Assembly (NCBI RefSeq): GCF_900107965.1
Contig: NZ_FNVU01000016.1
Coordinates: forward strand, 62,001-126,000
Length of the DNA: 64,000 nucleotides
Direction: 5' to 3'
DNA from: Actinacidiphila yanglinensis
GTDB taxonomy: Bacteria; Actinomycetota; Actinomycetes; Streptomycetales; Streptomycetaceae
The position numbers and the translations under genes are program-made. How positions within the stretch are numbered: the first letter of the stretch is position 1; every line of letters starts with the position of its first letter. The notes under the pieces were generated by a model. That model saw only the letters and a program-made list of their open reading frames with translations, did not search any database and had not been told where the DNA came from. Shown here one piece after another: positions 8,045-15,606 of the stretch.

Positions 8045-8617
8045 GTGCCGGAGCTTATAGACCACTTTGAGAGCAGGCTGGGCAGGATGATCGGTGCCTG
8101 GTCCCCGCCCGCAGACGCCGTGCAGGGCAGTCCTCAGGTGGCGTGCTTCCGCGACGGCCGCCTCGCTGGCTGCCAGTCGTTCGCGACGGTCGGCCACTCC
8201 CGAACTCCGTTGCGGCATCCGGCTTCGGACCGACACTTCCACTTGGAGCTGCTGGCCTGCGAGAACACCAGCCGCGCTACTGGCCATGGACACTTCCCCG
8301 ACGTGCTGGAATTCGTCACCGGGCAGTTGCTGGCTAGCGGCCAGGCGATCCTGCGCGGCGATGTGGTGGCGCTTCCCGCTCCGTTGCCCGGTGGAACCAT
8401 GTCGTCGCTTTATGCAGGGCTTCCCGTCTACTTCGACGACGACTTCTTCTCGGTAACCATCGAGAACGGCAGCGATGTCGCCATCGTCTGGCTTATCCCC
8501 ATCACGGAGCAGGAGACCGTCTTCGTCCGGGAGAAGGGATGGCGAGCATTCGAAGACGCATTCGCCCGCCAGGACCCGGACCTCCTCGACCCCGCCCGTC
8601 CCCAGCTCGATCTGTGA
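8045..8617 (+). CDS. Suppressor-of-fused (SUFU) domain protein
   Basis: 190 aa from the GTG at 8045, preceded by GGGAG. It matches the bacterial SUFU-domain pattern: an early RHPASDRHFHLELLAC-type strand, a central LPGGTMSSLYAGLPVYFDDD segment and a C-terminal IVWLIPITEQETVFVREKGW, the conserved P-I-x-x-x-E region of the family. Bacterial SUFU proteins are often encoded beside polymorphic toxins as immunity proteins or carry such roles by inference. No toxin gene is adjacent here, so it may be an orphan immunity gene. Confidence 0.75.
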   Translation: MPELIDHFESRLGRMIGAWSPPADAVQGSPQVACFRDGRLAGCQSFATVGHSRTPLRHPASDRHFHLELLACENTSRATGHGHFPDVLEFVTGQLLASGQAILRGDVVALPAPLPGGTMSSLYAGLPVYFDDDFFSVTIENGSDVAIVWLIPITEQETVFVREKGWRAFEDAFARQDPDLLDPARPQLDL

Positions 8618-8641
8618 GCCAGGGACCGGCAGAAGGTCTGC

Positions 8642-9289
8642 TCAGGGATTGCGCCGCAGCGGAACGACGTCGGTGCGGTGGTGAGGCATGGTCGGCCTCG
8701 CGGCCTCCGGGGTGGCCAGCAGCGCGACGATCGTGATCGGCTGCTGGCAGTGCGGACAGTTCCGGGTCGCGGTCGGTTCCAGCGGGTCCCGGACAGGTGC
8801 CTGCTGCCGCGTGCTCGCGCGGCCCGGTGGCGGAGGTGGAGGCAACTCGATCCGGGCCTGCAGTGCGGGCGGCGCCGTCTGGGCGAGGCGGCGGTCCCGT
8901 TCCTCATTGAGGGCCTGGTCACGGACGCGTTCGGCCTCCTGGCGGCAGACCATCGAGCAGTAGACGGTGCGGACGGTCTTCGGCGCCTGGAAAGGGTTGT
9001 CGCAGACCGGGCAGAGACGGGCCTCCTGCTGTTCCTCGCTGTGACGGAACGCGACCAGGCACTCGGGCGAGCAGAACTTCCTCTTCCGGCTCATGTCGGT
9101 GGTGAACTCCCTGTCGCACTGCGGGCAAACGCGCTGCTTGGGCAGGTGCGCGCAGCCCTTCTCCCGGCAGGCCGGCGAGCAGTATTTGCGGCGGCTGGCC
9201 ACCGAATCGACCGTGAAACCGACGCCGCACTCAGGGCAGGTCCGGTCCAACTCGCCTGCACTGATGGTGGGTTCAAGAGACACGGGCAT
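8642..9289 (-). CDS. Multi-zinc-ribbon protein next to istB fragment
   Basis: 215 aa. It has three repeated zinc-binding units of the form CxxC-(15-17)-CxxxC: CPECGVGFTV..KYCSPAC, CPQCDREFTT..KFCSPEC and CPVCDNPFQA..VYCSMVC. A fourth CPHC pair lies near the C-terminus after a Pro-rich linker. It is probably a DNA- or protein-binding zinc-ribbon protein. Its start overlaps the end of the istB fragment by 17 bp, suggesting it was co-transcribed with, or carried by, an IS21-like element. No specific family recognised. Confidence 0.65.
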   Translation of the reverse strand: MPVSLEPTISAGELDRTCPECGVGFTVDSVASRRKYCSPACREKGCAHLPKQRVCPQCDREFTTDMSRKRKFCSPECLVAFRHSEEQQEARLCPVCDNPFQAPKTVRTVYCSMVCRQEAERVRDQALNEERDRRLAQTAPPALQARIELPPPPPPGRASTRQQAPVRDPLEPTATRNCPHCQQPITIVALLATPEAARPTMPHHRTDVVPLRRNP

Positions 9290-9554
9290 TCACTCCCTGG
9301 CGAAGTGTCTCGGCGTGGGACTGGTGGTGGCGGAGCCGATAAGACGGGCCGTCGATGCCGACGACGGTCGCCCGATGCAGGAGCCGGTCCAGCATCGCCG
9401 CGGCGACCGTCGCGTCCCCGAACGCCGAGGCCCAATCAGCAATGCCGACGTTGGTGCTCAAGATCGTCGACGACTTCAGATACCTCTGGTTGATCACCTG
9501 GAACAGCGCCGAGGCGCCGTCCTCGGGCAACGGCAGATAGCCCAGCTCGTCCAC
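9273..9554 (-). pseudogene. IstB-like ATPase, C-terminal fragment (IS21 family)
   Basis: 93 aa. It begins exactly at the Walker-B-adjacent motif V/MDELGYLPL and continues ALFQVINQRYLKSSTILSTN to the end of the helper-ATPase domain, so the N-terminal half with the P-loop is missing. A stop codon lies immediately upstream of the GTG. It is joined, through a 20-bp near-palindrome, to a second istB fragment of opposite orientation truncated at the same motif. Confidence 0.85.
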
Positions 9555-9574
9555 CTATGTGGATATCCGCATAG
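9555..9574. repeat. 20-bp near-perfect palindrome at istB-istB junction
   Basis: ctatgtggatatccgcatag differs from its own reverse complement only at the symmetric pair flanking the ggatatcc centre. It sits exactly between the two head-to-head istB fragments. Confidence 0.8.
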
Positions 9575-9838
9575 ATCGATGAACTCGGCTACATGGAACT
9601 CGACCGCCACGGCGCCGAACTCCTCTTCCAGGTCCTGACCGAACGCGAGGAAAAGAACAGCGTCGCCATCGCCTCCAACGAGTCCTTCGGCGGCTGGACC
9701 AAGACCTTCACCGACCCCCGCCTCTGCGCGGCCATCGTCGACCGCCTCACCTTCAACGGCACCATCATCGAGACCGGCACCGACTCCTACCGTCTCGCCA
9801 ACACTCGGGCCCGAGTCGAAGAGCCCGCAGCGGGCTGA
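9575..9838 (+). pseudogene. Second IstB-like fragment, opposite orientation
   Basis: Reads IDELGYMELDRHGAELLFQV, then NSVAIASNESFGGWTKTFTD to a normal-looking IstB C-terminus at 9838. It is only moderately similar to its neighbour, so the two come from different IS21-family elements. No start codon precedes the IDELGY motif because a stop sits directly upstream. An ATG at 9593 could start only an 81-aa peptide. Confidence 0.85.
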
Positions 9839-9887
9839 TCCAGAAACCCCTGGACCGCTGGTCAGGACACCTGTCAGGCTCCGTCTC

Positions 9888-10388
9888 GTGGAGATCCTCG
9901 ATGTCCTGACCAGCATGGCGAAGACGGGCCGACTGGGCCCGGTATTTAGCGGAGCCGAGTGGCGCGATGTGACCGCAGCTCTCGGCGAGCCGTGGGACGT
10001 CGGAACGATGAGCCGGAACAGAAGGTGGCCGAGGCTCTTCGCCTACGGGGACCTCGAACTGAGTGTCTGCCGCTGCCGCAAGGTGTCTCTCATCTGCGTC
10101 CAGACCTGGCGCGACGTCGTCGAACTCCCCCCGGCGCTTGTCGGGGGGACGGGCACCTTCCCCGCAGGACTCAAGCACGCAGACGTCCTCTCCGCCCTGG
10201 ACAAGGCTGGCTGCCCCTGGGAGCCCTACCCGCCACTGACCTTCGGAGACCAGTGCTCGCTCGTGGCGATCCCGACAAGAGCGAACTTCACCTTCGAGAT
10301 CCCCGAGGGCGAGCAACCCGTGTTGAACGTCATGGGTCTGCCTGGCGACGGACACGACTGCAACGCGAAGCGCCGTCAAAACTCGTGA
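9888..10388 (+). CDS. Hypothetical protein, possibly immunity-type
   Basis: 166 aa from a GTG at 9888 (MEILDVLTSMAKTGRLGPVF). It has alternating strands and helices, including WRDVTAALGEPWDVG, RLFAYGDLELSVCRCRKVSL and SALDKAGCPWEPYPPLTFGD. The arrangement, with a lone aromatic-rich alpha/beta fold beside mobile DNA, recalls small immunity proteins, but no family is recognised. It precedes the radical-SAM fragment by 64 bp with an abrupt junction; I see no evidence that they function together. Confidence 0.55.
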   Translation: MEILDVLTSMAKTGRLGPVFSGAEWRDVTAALGEPWDVGTMSRNRRWPRLFAYGDLELSVCRCRKVSLICVQTWRDVVELPPALVGGTGTFPAGLKHADVLSALDKAGCPWEPYPPLTFGDQCSLVAIPTRANFTFEIPEGEQPVLNVMGLPGDGHDCNAKRRQNS

Positions 10389-10452
10389 ACAATCATCGCT
10401 CCGCTGATCGCTAACCGCTGCTCAAACTCATCGACAAACGCTGTCGCTGAAC

Positions 10453-11160
10453 GTGAACGAAGCCAACCGGATCCTGCGCGGCATCACGCAACTGCGTGAG
10501 CACGGCATCCCGTTCTCCGTCATCTCGGTGGTCGGCGCCCTGGGCATCACGATGCCGGAGGAACTGCTGGAGTTCCTGGCTTCCCTGGGCGGTCACTCGG
10601 TGGGCTTCAACATCGAGGAGATCGAAGGGGCCAACACTGACCGGCAGCCGCCCACCCCAGTCCAGGCCGAGGAGCCCTGGCGCCGCACCCTCACCTGGTC
10701 CCGCGAGCACCCCGACGCCCCGGAGGTCCGGGAAGTCGACCGCCTCGCCGAGTACCTCCAGCTGATCCGCTCCGGCCAGAGAGCCGAATGGGAACGACGA
10801 CGGCTCGATCCGATCCCCACCGTCTCCTGGAAGGGCGACGTGGTCCTGCTCTCTCCCGAACTCGCGGACACAGAGGCACCCGAGTACGACAACTTCATGG
10901 CCGGCAACATCCTCGAACAGCCCCTGGCCGAGATCCTCCGCGGGGCCCACCGCCTCGGCTACGTGCGCGACTTCCTCACCGGCCTGGACCGCTGCCAGGC
11001 CGAATGCCCGTTCTTCGACTTCTGCCGCGGAGCACAGGCCGCCACCCGCTACTTCGAGAACGGCAGCCTCCAGTCCACTGAGACCAACTACTGCCGGGTC
11101 TCCCGGCAGGCCCTGGTCACGGCCCTGTCCACACTCGCAACGAAGGAGACAGCAGCATGA
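10453..11160 (+). pseudogene. Radical SAM/SPASM peptide maturase, N-terminally truncated
   Basis: 235 aa from a GTG without a ribosome site. The sequence is the C-terminal part of a peptide-modifying radical SAM enzyme: ITQLREHGIPFSVISVV, then HSVGFNIEEIEGAN (back half of the SAM barrel), then a SPASM domain with cysteines in CQAECPFFDFCRG, followed by YFENGSLQSTETNYCR. The CxxxCxxC cluster that binds SAM should lie ~100 residues further upstream but is absent. The frame hits a stop at 10405. The 3' end overlaps the precursor gene by 4 bp (ATGA), the usual maturase-precursor coupling. Either the cluster is dead or the missing half is supplied elsewhere. Confidence 0.8.
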
Positions 11161-11345
11161 CCGTCCTGAGCAGACTCGCCACATCCGACACCCCCGTCGT
11201 GATGGAGTTGATAGCCACGCGCGACGCCCCGCCCCCGGTGATCGTTGGAACGACGTGGGACAACCGGCCCACGTGGGACAACTGGGCGAAGAACCCGGCC
11301 CCCTTCGACAACCGTCCGACCTGGGACAACTGGAACAAGAAGTAG
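11157..11345 (+). CDS. RiPP precursor with repeated WDN/FDN motifs
   Basis: 62 aa. The leader (MTVLSRLATSDTPVVMELIA) is followed by a Pro/Val spacer and a core region reading GTTWDNRPTWDNWAKN, then PAPFDNRPTWDNWNKK. It contains three WDN and one FDN, plus WAK and WNK, all of the form aromatic-x-(Asn/Lys). Precursors of three-residue cyclophane (triceptide) RiPPs carry such aromatic-x-x motifs, in which a radical SAM/SPASM enzyme links the aromatic ring to the third residue. The start overlaps the maturase stop. The assignment as a cyclophane precursor is inferred from motif plus neighbour. Confidence 0.8.
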   Translation: MTVLSRLATSDTPVVMELIATRDAPPPVIVGTTWDNRPTWDNWAKNPAPFDNRPTWDNWNKK

Positions 11346-11418
11346 CCGCTCGGTGCTGCCGGCCTCTTCGGGGGGCCGGCAGCACCCGGCGCCGAGTCAC
11401 CGCGCTGAAAGGCTGTTG

Positions 11419-12105
11419 ATGGACACCCGCTCGATCCGCCGCACGAGCGTCACCCTCCCCGCGCTGAACGAGCCTGGCCTCTATCTCTCCAACGTCACCT
11501 CGCTCGAGGGCGGACGCGGCCAGCTCGCGGGGTTCCACTACGCCGACGCCGATCTCCGGGACCTCGACCTGGCCGACACCCACCTGCTCGAGGGACGGAT
11601 CACCGGCCTGAAGGCCCAGCGAACCCGCCTGGAGAAGCTCCGCGTCGACTCCGTGGAGTTCATCGGCTGTGATCTGTCCTCCCTGCAGTGGACCGACAGC
11701 AAGCTCTCCCGAACCGTCTTCCGCGACTGCAAGCTCATGGGCGCCACCCTCGAAGACGTCACGCTCGACAACGTGCTCTTCGAGAACTGCAAGCTCGACT
11801 ACAGCACTCTCGCCCGCGTCCGGGCCACCGGCCCCATGATCTTCTCCAAGTGCTCGCTGCGCGAGACCACTTTCGACGCGGCCGACTTGGGCGCGGCCCT
11901 GATCCACGACTGTGACCTCCGGCTGACTGAGTTCCACGGCGGGAAGTACCGAGGCCTGGACCTGCGGGGCAACACCCTCTCCCAGCTGCGCGGCCTCTCC
12001 TCACTCAAGCAGATCGTCATCGACCAGGCCCAGACACTGCAGCTGGCCGAGGCCCTCGCCGCCGAGTTGGACGTCACCTTCGGCGAAGACCTCGACGACA
12101 AGTAG
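11419..12105 (+). CDS. Pentapeptide-repeat protein, possible self-protection factor
   Basis: 228 aa from the ATG at 11419 (GAAAGG upstream). From about residue 35 to 195 it is built of pentapeptide repeats, for example ADADLRDLDLADTHLLEGRI, DSKLSRTVFRDCKLMGATLE, and DNVLFENCKLDYSTLARVRA, enough for about two to three turns of a right-handed quadrilateral beta-helix per repeat block. Members such as MfpA, QnrB, McbG and AlbG mimic DNA and protect DNA gyrase from inhibitors. Its position 73 bp after the precursor suggests immunity to the peptide or a scaffold role. That is inference; many pentapeptide proteins have no known function. Confidence 0.75.
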   Translation: MDTRSIRRTSVTLPALNEPGLYLSNVTSLEGGRGQLAGFHYADADLRDLDLADTHLLEGRITGLKAQRTRLEKLRVDSVEFIGCDLSSLQWTDSKLSRTVFRDCKLMGATLEDVTLDNVLFENCKLDYSTLARVRATGPMIFSKCSLRETTFDAADLGAALIHDCDLRLTEFHGGKYRGLDLRGNTLSQLRGLSSLKQIVIDQAQTLQLAEALAAELDVTFGEDLDDK

Positions 12106-12124
12106 CCCCGCACCCGCCCCCAGG

Positions 12125-12412
12125 ATGGCCATGGGCCCGCGACTCGCATTCGACACCTTCGACGGCATACGCGGCCGGTGCGACATCGCACCGGCCCGGC
12201 AGACCGCCAGCGAGGCCGGCTACGACGACGCCATCGTCCCGGACGAGACCTGGACAACGCTCACCGCCGCCGACGCCGAGCAGCACCGTGCCGATGGCTC
12301 GGTGCCGGACAGCGTCCGGATCGAACTTGTACGCCGCCCGCTGCTCGGCGTGCACGCGGGTGAGTTCGACGGGTGTGTCCAATCAGCGGCCCTGTCTCAC
12401 TTTCGGCGGTGA
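12125..12412 (+). CDS. Hypothetical ORF truncated by ISL3 remnant
   Basis: 95 aa (MAMGPRLAFDTFDGIRGRCD). The natural reading continues to about EFDG; the last ~12 residues are read from the end of the ISL3-family fragment starting at 12388. The gene therefore appears cut short by the insertion. It follows the pentapeptide gene by 19 bp on the same strand and may have been the fourth gene of the RiPP locus. No domain recognised. Confidence 0.45.
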   Translation: MAMGPRLAFDTFDGIRGRCDIAPARQTASEAGYDDAIVPDETWTTLTAADAEQHRADGSVPDSVRIELVRRPLLGVHAGEFDGCVQSAALSHFRR

Positions 12413-12585
12413 CGGAACGTGTTGTTATCCGAGGAGGATGCGGTGGCGGAGGAGTGTGAAGCCTGCTCGTCCGTGCTTCTGGCGGGCGATCCGCTTGGTC
12501 TTGGTGTTGACGCCTTCGGTGGGGCCGTTGCTGCAGGGAAGGGTGAGTGCGGCGGTCACGGCGTCACGGTCGCGCTCCAGGCCTC
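12388..12585 (-). mobile_element. ISL3-family element, 3' fragment
   Basis: The terminus ggccctgtctcactttcggc at 12388 resembles ISL3 ends. Minus-strand reading from about 12583 to a stop at 12425 gives ALTLPCSNGPTEGVNTKTKR, then HGRAGFTLLRHRILLG, the conserved C-terminus of ISL3 transposases. The rest of the element is absent. Its inner end abuts the broken phosphatase copy and removes that gene's start codon. Confidence 0.8.
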
Positions 12586-12938
12586 GAGCGGCGCCGGCGG
12601 GCGGCCGGTCGGTTGGAGGGCGTATAAATCCCGGCCGGTCCTGCTCACCGCCGCGCTCGCGTCCCTCTCGCCGCTCTGCTCGGTGTGGACCTGATCGGCG
12701 GCGGCGGGATTCGTATCGGGGGTCTGCTGGTCGCGGTGCCGGCGCTGGCCGCGGTGTCCCTCGGCCCGCTCGACGTCCTGCTGCTCAGTGTCCTGACCGT
12801 CGGCGCGGTCATCTGGGCCTCCGCGGACAACAACACGCTCCCAGCGCCCTGCTGGAAGACATTCGCAACGACCTGACCCAGTACACCGCCGGACTCAGCG
12901 ACGACATCGTGATGCTCGCCCTCCAGCGAGTCGCCTGA
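12586..12938 (+). pseudogene. Second phosphatase copy, catalytic domain deleted
   Basis: Matches the gene at 591-1736 at both ends. The membrane part (SGAGGRPVGWRAYKSRPVLL, then VPALAAVSLGPLDVLLLSVL) is nearly identical to copy 1, with a frameshift near 12655. After the codons for NNTL it jumps directly to the C-terminal LLEDIRNDLTQYTAGLSDDI, deleting about 0.8 kb that encodes essentially the whole PP2C domain. The start codon is replaced by the ISL3 fragment. It cannot make a phosphatase. Confidence 0.9.
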
Positions 12939-13034
12939 GATCGCAGCATCCAAGCCCCCGGCTTCAGCGCCGCCCACCCGCACGTCGGAGCAAGCCCAAC
13001 CGAACCTTGATCGCCGGGGCAGCAAGGGATGCAT

Positions 13035-13076
13035 TCCACCGTGGAATCGAACGGAGAATCGAACTAGATTTGTGGG
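13035..13076 (+). promoter_or_regulatory. Conserved promoter element of DUF6233-like copy 2
   Basis: Carries attccaccgtggaat, the two gaatcgaa repeats and tagatt (13065-13070), six bases before GTG, mirroring 3357-3398. In this copy the element lies directly downstream of the phosphatase tail, which is probably the ancestral arrangement. Confidence 0.55.
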
Positions 13077-13582
13077 GTGAGCGACGACCGCGACCAGGAG
13101 CAGGAGCAGGGCCAGGCGCGGCCGGCTGTCCTGCCGCAGGCCGACGGCCCGCTGGCGAGGGTGCGGCTGCCTGACGGCCAGGACCTCTACGCCGTGGTGA
13201 AGAGCCGGCTGCGGGAGACCGACCGGTCGTGGTGGTATCGGCTACAGATCCATCTCCCCAGCGCTCCGGCCGCCTGGCCGACGAACCCTCCCCCGTCGAC
13301 TTCACGGCCCCCGCCTCCCGCTGCGAGCCGATCGACGGCCAGGCGTACGACCAGGTGCCCACCGGGCGCGTCGGCGTCGACCCGGCCTGGAAGGTCGAAG
13401 AGCCGGTCTATTTCGGCACCGAGCGCGGTCCAGCCCGCATCATCCAGCGCGGCACCTGCCACGCCTCCCGCGACCTCGCCCGCCCTGTCACCACCGAGCA
13501 GGCCCGCGCCGCCCTCGAGCGGCCCGACGCCGCGGCGTGCGAGGTGTGCCGGCCGGACCGGCCGCTGCGGAGTGCGGCGTAG
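13077..13582 (+). pseudogene. DUF6233-like gene, frameshifted second copy
   Basis: Starts GTG at 13077. The first frame reads LPQADGPLARVRLPDGQDLY and SRLRETDRSWWYRLQIHLPS, then goes out of frame near 13260. The correct continuation is in the next frame (SGRLADEPSPVDFTAPASRC, then YFGTERGPARIIQRGTCHAS and AACEVCRPDRPLRSAA, stop 13582). The Cys/His tail is typical of DUF6233 proteins. Left in its first frame, the ORF runs on to 14111 as low-complexity read-through. Either a true pseudogene or a sequencing indel; alignment with copy 1 shows missing bases at this point. Confidence 0.75.
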
Positions 13583-13597
13583 GTCCGCCCGACGCCG

Positions 13598-13990
13598 TCA
13601 CTCCGGGAAGTCGCCCTCTTCGACCATGCGGAGCATCTGCGCGCGGAGCTCCGCCAGCTTCACCGGGTCGTCCGCGACCTCCGCCGTCACCACCATGCAG
13701 CCCATGCTGGGGTCACCCTCCACGCCCTCCACGACCCGGTCGTCCGTGCGGCCGGTGGCCGCCATCGTCAGGACCGTCGCGAGCTCGCGGCGCACGTCGT
13801 CGGTGAACAGCTCTTCGTTGACGTCGAAGCCCGTCCCGTCAAAGCCGGCCTCCGACGCCTTCTTGAACCCCTTCAGCGCATCGGCCAGGACGTCGAACTT
13901 CTCCGGCTCCATCCGCAGGCGCAGCGTCTCCAGGTACATCGCACTCAGCGAACCCGCGTCCGGCCGATCCGTGCTGTCCTCATCACTCAT
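13598..13990 (-). CDS. Hypothetical protein, last gene of the TIR/STAND operon
   Basis: 130 aa from the ATG at 13990 (MSDEDSTDRPDAGSLSAMYL); an ATG at 14023 would add 11 basic residues. Acidic alpha/beta protein (ELFTDDVRRELATVLTMAAT, then PSMGCMVVTAEVADDPVKLA). It lies 66 bp after the small motif-bearing gene on the same strand and its stop is 16 bp from the convergent DUF6233-like gene, so it probably ends the operon. No recognised family. Confidence 0.55.
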   Translation of the reverse strand: MSDEDSTDRPDAGSLSAMYLETLRLRMEPEKFDVLADALKGFKKASEAGFDGTGFDVNEELFTDDVRRELATVLTMAATGRTDDRVVEGVEGDPSMGCMVVTAEVADDPVKLAELRAQMLRMVEEGDFPE

Positions 13991-14056
13991 CCGCACGGGC
14001 CACGCGCGCCACGCCGTTCTCATCTTGGAAACCTGCGTGTGGTCGATTCCACGGCG

Positions 14057-14509
14057 TCACGGGAGGTTGTCTTCGGGCTGGCGCGCAGGGGCGTGGAGAG
14101 TGAGTGTGTGAATGCGACCGGCTTGGATGACGGGTGCGTGGTGGATGTCGCCGTTGATCTCGTTGTGGACGGTGGCCGCCGGCGTTGTCGCGGTGCCGGT
14201 GAGACGTTCCAGGGAGCGCAGGAGGGAGCGCAGTTCGTCGCGGGCGGCAGGTTCTGCTGCCATGAGGTGCTGCAAATGGGTGGTCCATTGGGCGATGAGT
14301 TCAGCGGCGGTCTGGTGAGCGTGCCGGGGGTCTGCACCGGTCAGTTGGCTGTGGGCGTCGTCCAGTTCGGCGAGTGTGCTGCGGTCGGGGCCATTGTGGG
14401 TGAGGAGCCGGGCGATGAGGCCGCGTGCGTGTGTCCAGGAGTCGGTGGCCATGAGGGAGACCAGGGTGGTGGCTCCCGATGTGGCGAGAGCGGTGAGCTC
14501 GATGTCCAT
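14057..14509 (-). CDS. Small helical protein with Gly/His motif tail
   Basis: 150 aa. Residues 1-108 are predicted helical (GATTLVSLMATDSWTHARGL, then AAELIAQWTTHLQHLMAAEP). The C-terminal ~30 residues switch to a strand-turn-strand segment, HNEINGDIHHAPVIQAGRIH (residues 115-134), similar in style to the TIR protein tail (DIHGGNIHTG). Helical adaptor plus short prion-like motif is a layout found in effector-associated proteins of bacterial NLR-type systems. It follows the membrane-protein gene by 14 bp. Function inferred from context only. Confidence 0.65.
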   Translation of the reverse strand: MDIELTALATSGATTLVSLMATDSWTHARGLIARLLTHNGPDRSTLAELDDAHSQLTGADPRHAHQTAAELIAQWTTHLQHLMAAEPAARDELRSLLRSLERLTGTATTPAATVHNEINGDIHHAPVIQAGRIHTLTLHAPARQPEDNLP

Positions 14510-14523
14510 TGCTCTCCTCGTGG

Positions 14524-15606
14524 TCAGGATTCCGGCTGGTGGCCGGCCTCGTTCTCGATGTCGTGGAGTGTTTCTGTAGTGTCCGCGGGGAAGGACGGCG
14601 GCTGGTCGAAGCGGCGTTGCACGTCGTCGGCTGCCTCGTCCTGGTCTTGGGCTCGGATGAGGTCGGCGACTTGCTTGGCGAGGAACGACCGCCGGACGTC
14701 ACCGGCTGTGTAGCCCATCGAGTCGAAGAAGTCAGCGAGGTGGTCGGCGGGCTGCGGGTCCGGGTCAGCGGGCAGGGGATCCGGCATCGTGGACGGTGCA
14801 GGGGCGGGGTGGCCGAGTTGTTCGTCTACGAGGTGCTGGAGCCGTTCGGGGATGTCGCTGTCGTTGGCCGCTGAGGTGAGTTGTGCGAGCAGTCCCAAGT
14901 CGGTGACCGTCTTCTCGACGTGTTCGTCATGCTTGGCCAGCCACCACACCACGGCACTGCCGGTATCTTTGAGGACGTCCTCGCCCAGGTATTGCCGTTT
15001 GCTCTGCTCGTAGGTGCGTTGGTGCTCCCAGACCGCTTTGTCTTTACGGACATCGGCGAGCTTGTCCAGCCGCTCCTGGTCCGGCTGGAGCAGGGTGACG
15101 GTGACGTCCTCCGCCATGGCCTGCAGGTGTCCGGTCAGGTCCGGGAGCATCCTGCTGAGCACACCGCTGAGTTCGTGTTGCAGGAGTGAGGGGCGGGTCG
15201 GCTCGCGTTTCTCGGTGACGGCGCGGGCACGTTCCAGGACGGCCTCGACGGCCAGGCCCGCTGGGTTGAGAATGAGGTCGCCCGGCTCGGGCGACAGCAG
15301 GTACCACCGTACGGTCGCCGAGAACACGAAGTCGTAGTCGGCCCACTGGCTGGGGAGCGCGACGTGGCTAATGCGATGTTCGTTGCGCTCCACCGGGGCT
15401 GCGGTGCGCTGCTCTTCGAAGCTGACGGGCATCGGGCCGCGACGCAGCGAGGCAGCTCTGAAGAGGAGGGCGGGGAGGGCGATCAGCAGTGCGGCCAGGA
15501 CCGCCCAGGCCCACGCGGGCCATTGCTGCGCTAGGCCAGCGATGGTCGCCAGCAGGCCGCACAAGACGGTGAGGAAGACGGTCGTCGTCCTGCGTGCGGT
15601 CGTCAT
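14524..15606 (-). CDS. Two-TM membrane protein of TIR/STAND operon
   Basis: 360 aa. Residues ~8-28 (TVFLTVLCGLLATIAGLAQQ) and ~30-50 (WAWAVLAALLIALPALLFRA) form a membrane hairpin. The rest is a soluble region rich in charged helices (LEREVAV-type segments, LLQPDQERLDKLADVRKDKA, KRQYLGEDVLKDTGSAVVWW) with a Pro-rich linker and a helical tail, a little like SPFH/stomatin-type scaffolds, though I cannot claim homology. The start overlaps the STAND stop by 4 bp (ATGA). In a defence operon it would be a membrane anchor or membrane-acting component. Confidence 0.7.
   Translation of the reverse strand: MTTARRTTTVFLTVLCGLLATIAGLAQQWPAWAWAVLAALLIALPALLFRAASLRRGPMPVSFEEQRTAAPVERNEHRISHVALPSQWADYDFVFSATVRWYLLSPEPGDLILNPAGLAVEAVLERARAVTEKREPTRPSLLQHELSGVLSRMLPDLTGHLQAMAEDVTVTLLQPDQERLDKLADVRKDKAVWEHQRTYEQSKRQYLGEDVLKDTGSAVVWWLAKHDEHVEKTVTDLGLLAQLTSAANDSDIPERLQHLVDEQLGHPAPAPSTMPDPLPADPDPQPADHLADFFDSMGYTAGDVRRSFLAKQVADLIRAQDQDEAADDVQRRFDQPPSFPADTTETLHDIENEAGHQPES

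Noticed and set aside
9273..9838. A functional IS21 element
   Set aside because: Both istB pieces lack the P-loop half and no istA gene is present.
13077..14111. 344-aa plus-strand ORF
   Set aside because: Only the first ~60 residues are real; the rest is read-through after a frameshift, rich in Pro/Arg/Ser, and crosses the convergent gene at 13598-13990.
14057..14509. Calling the small protein's tail the same motif as the TIR/NTPase pair
   Set aside because: It shares style (DIH, Gly, Asn) but not the full H-x-G-x-G-[DN]-[IL]-Y-x-N pattern, so it is reported only as related-looking.
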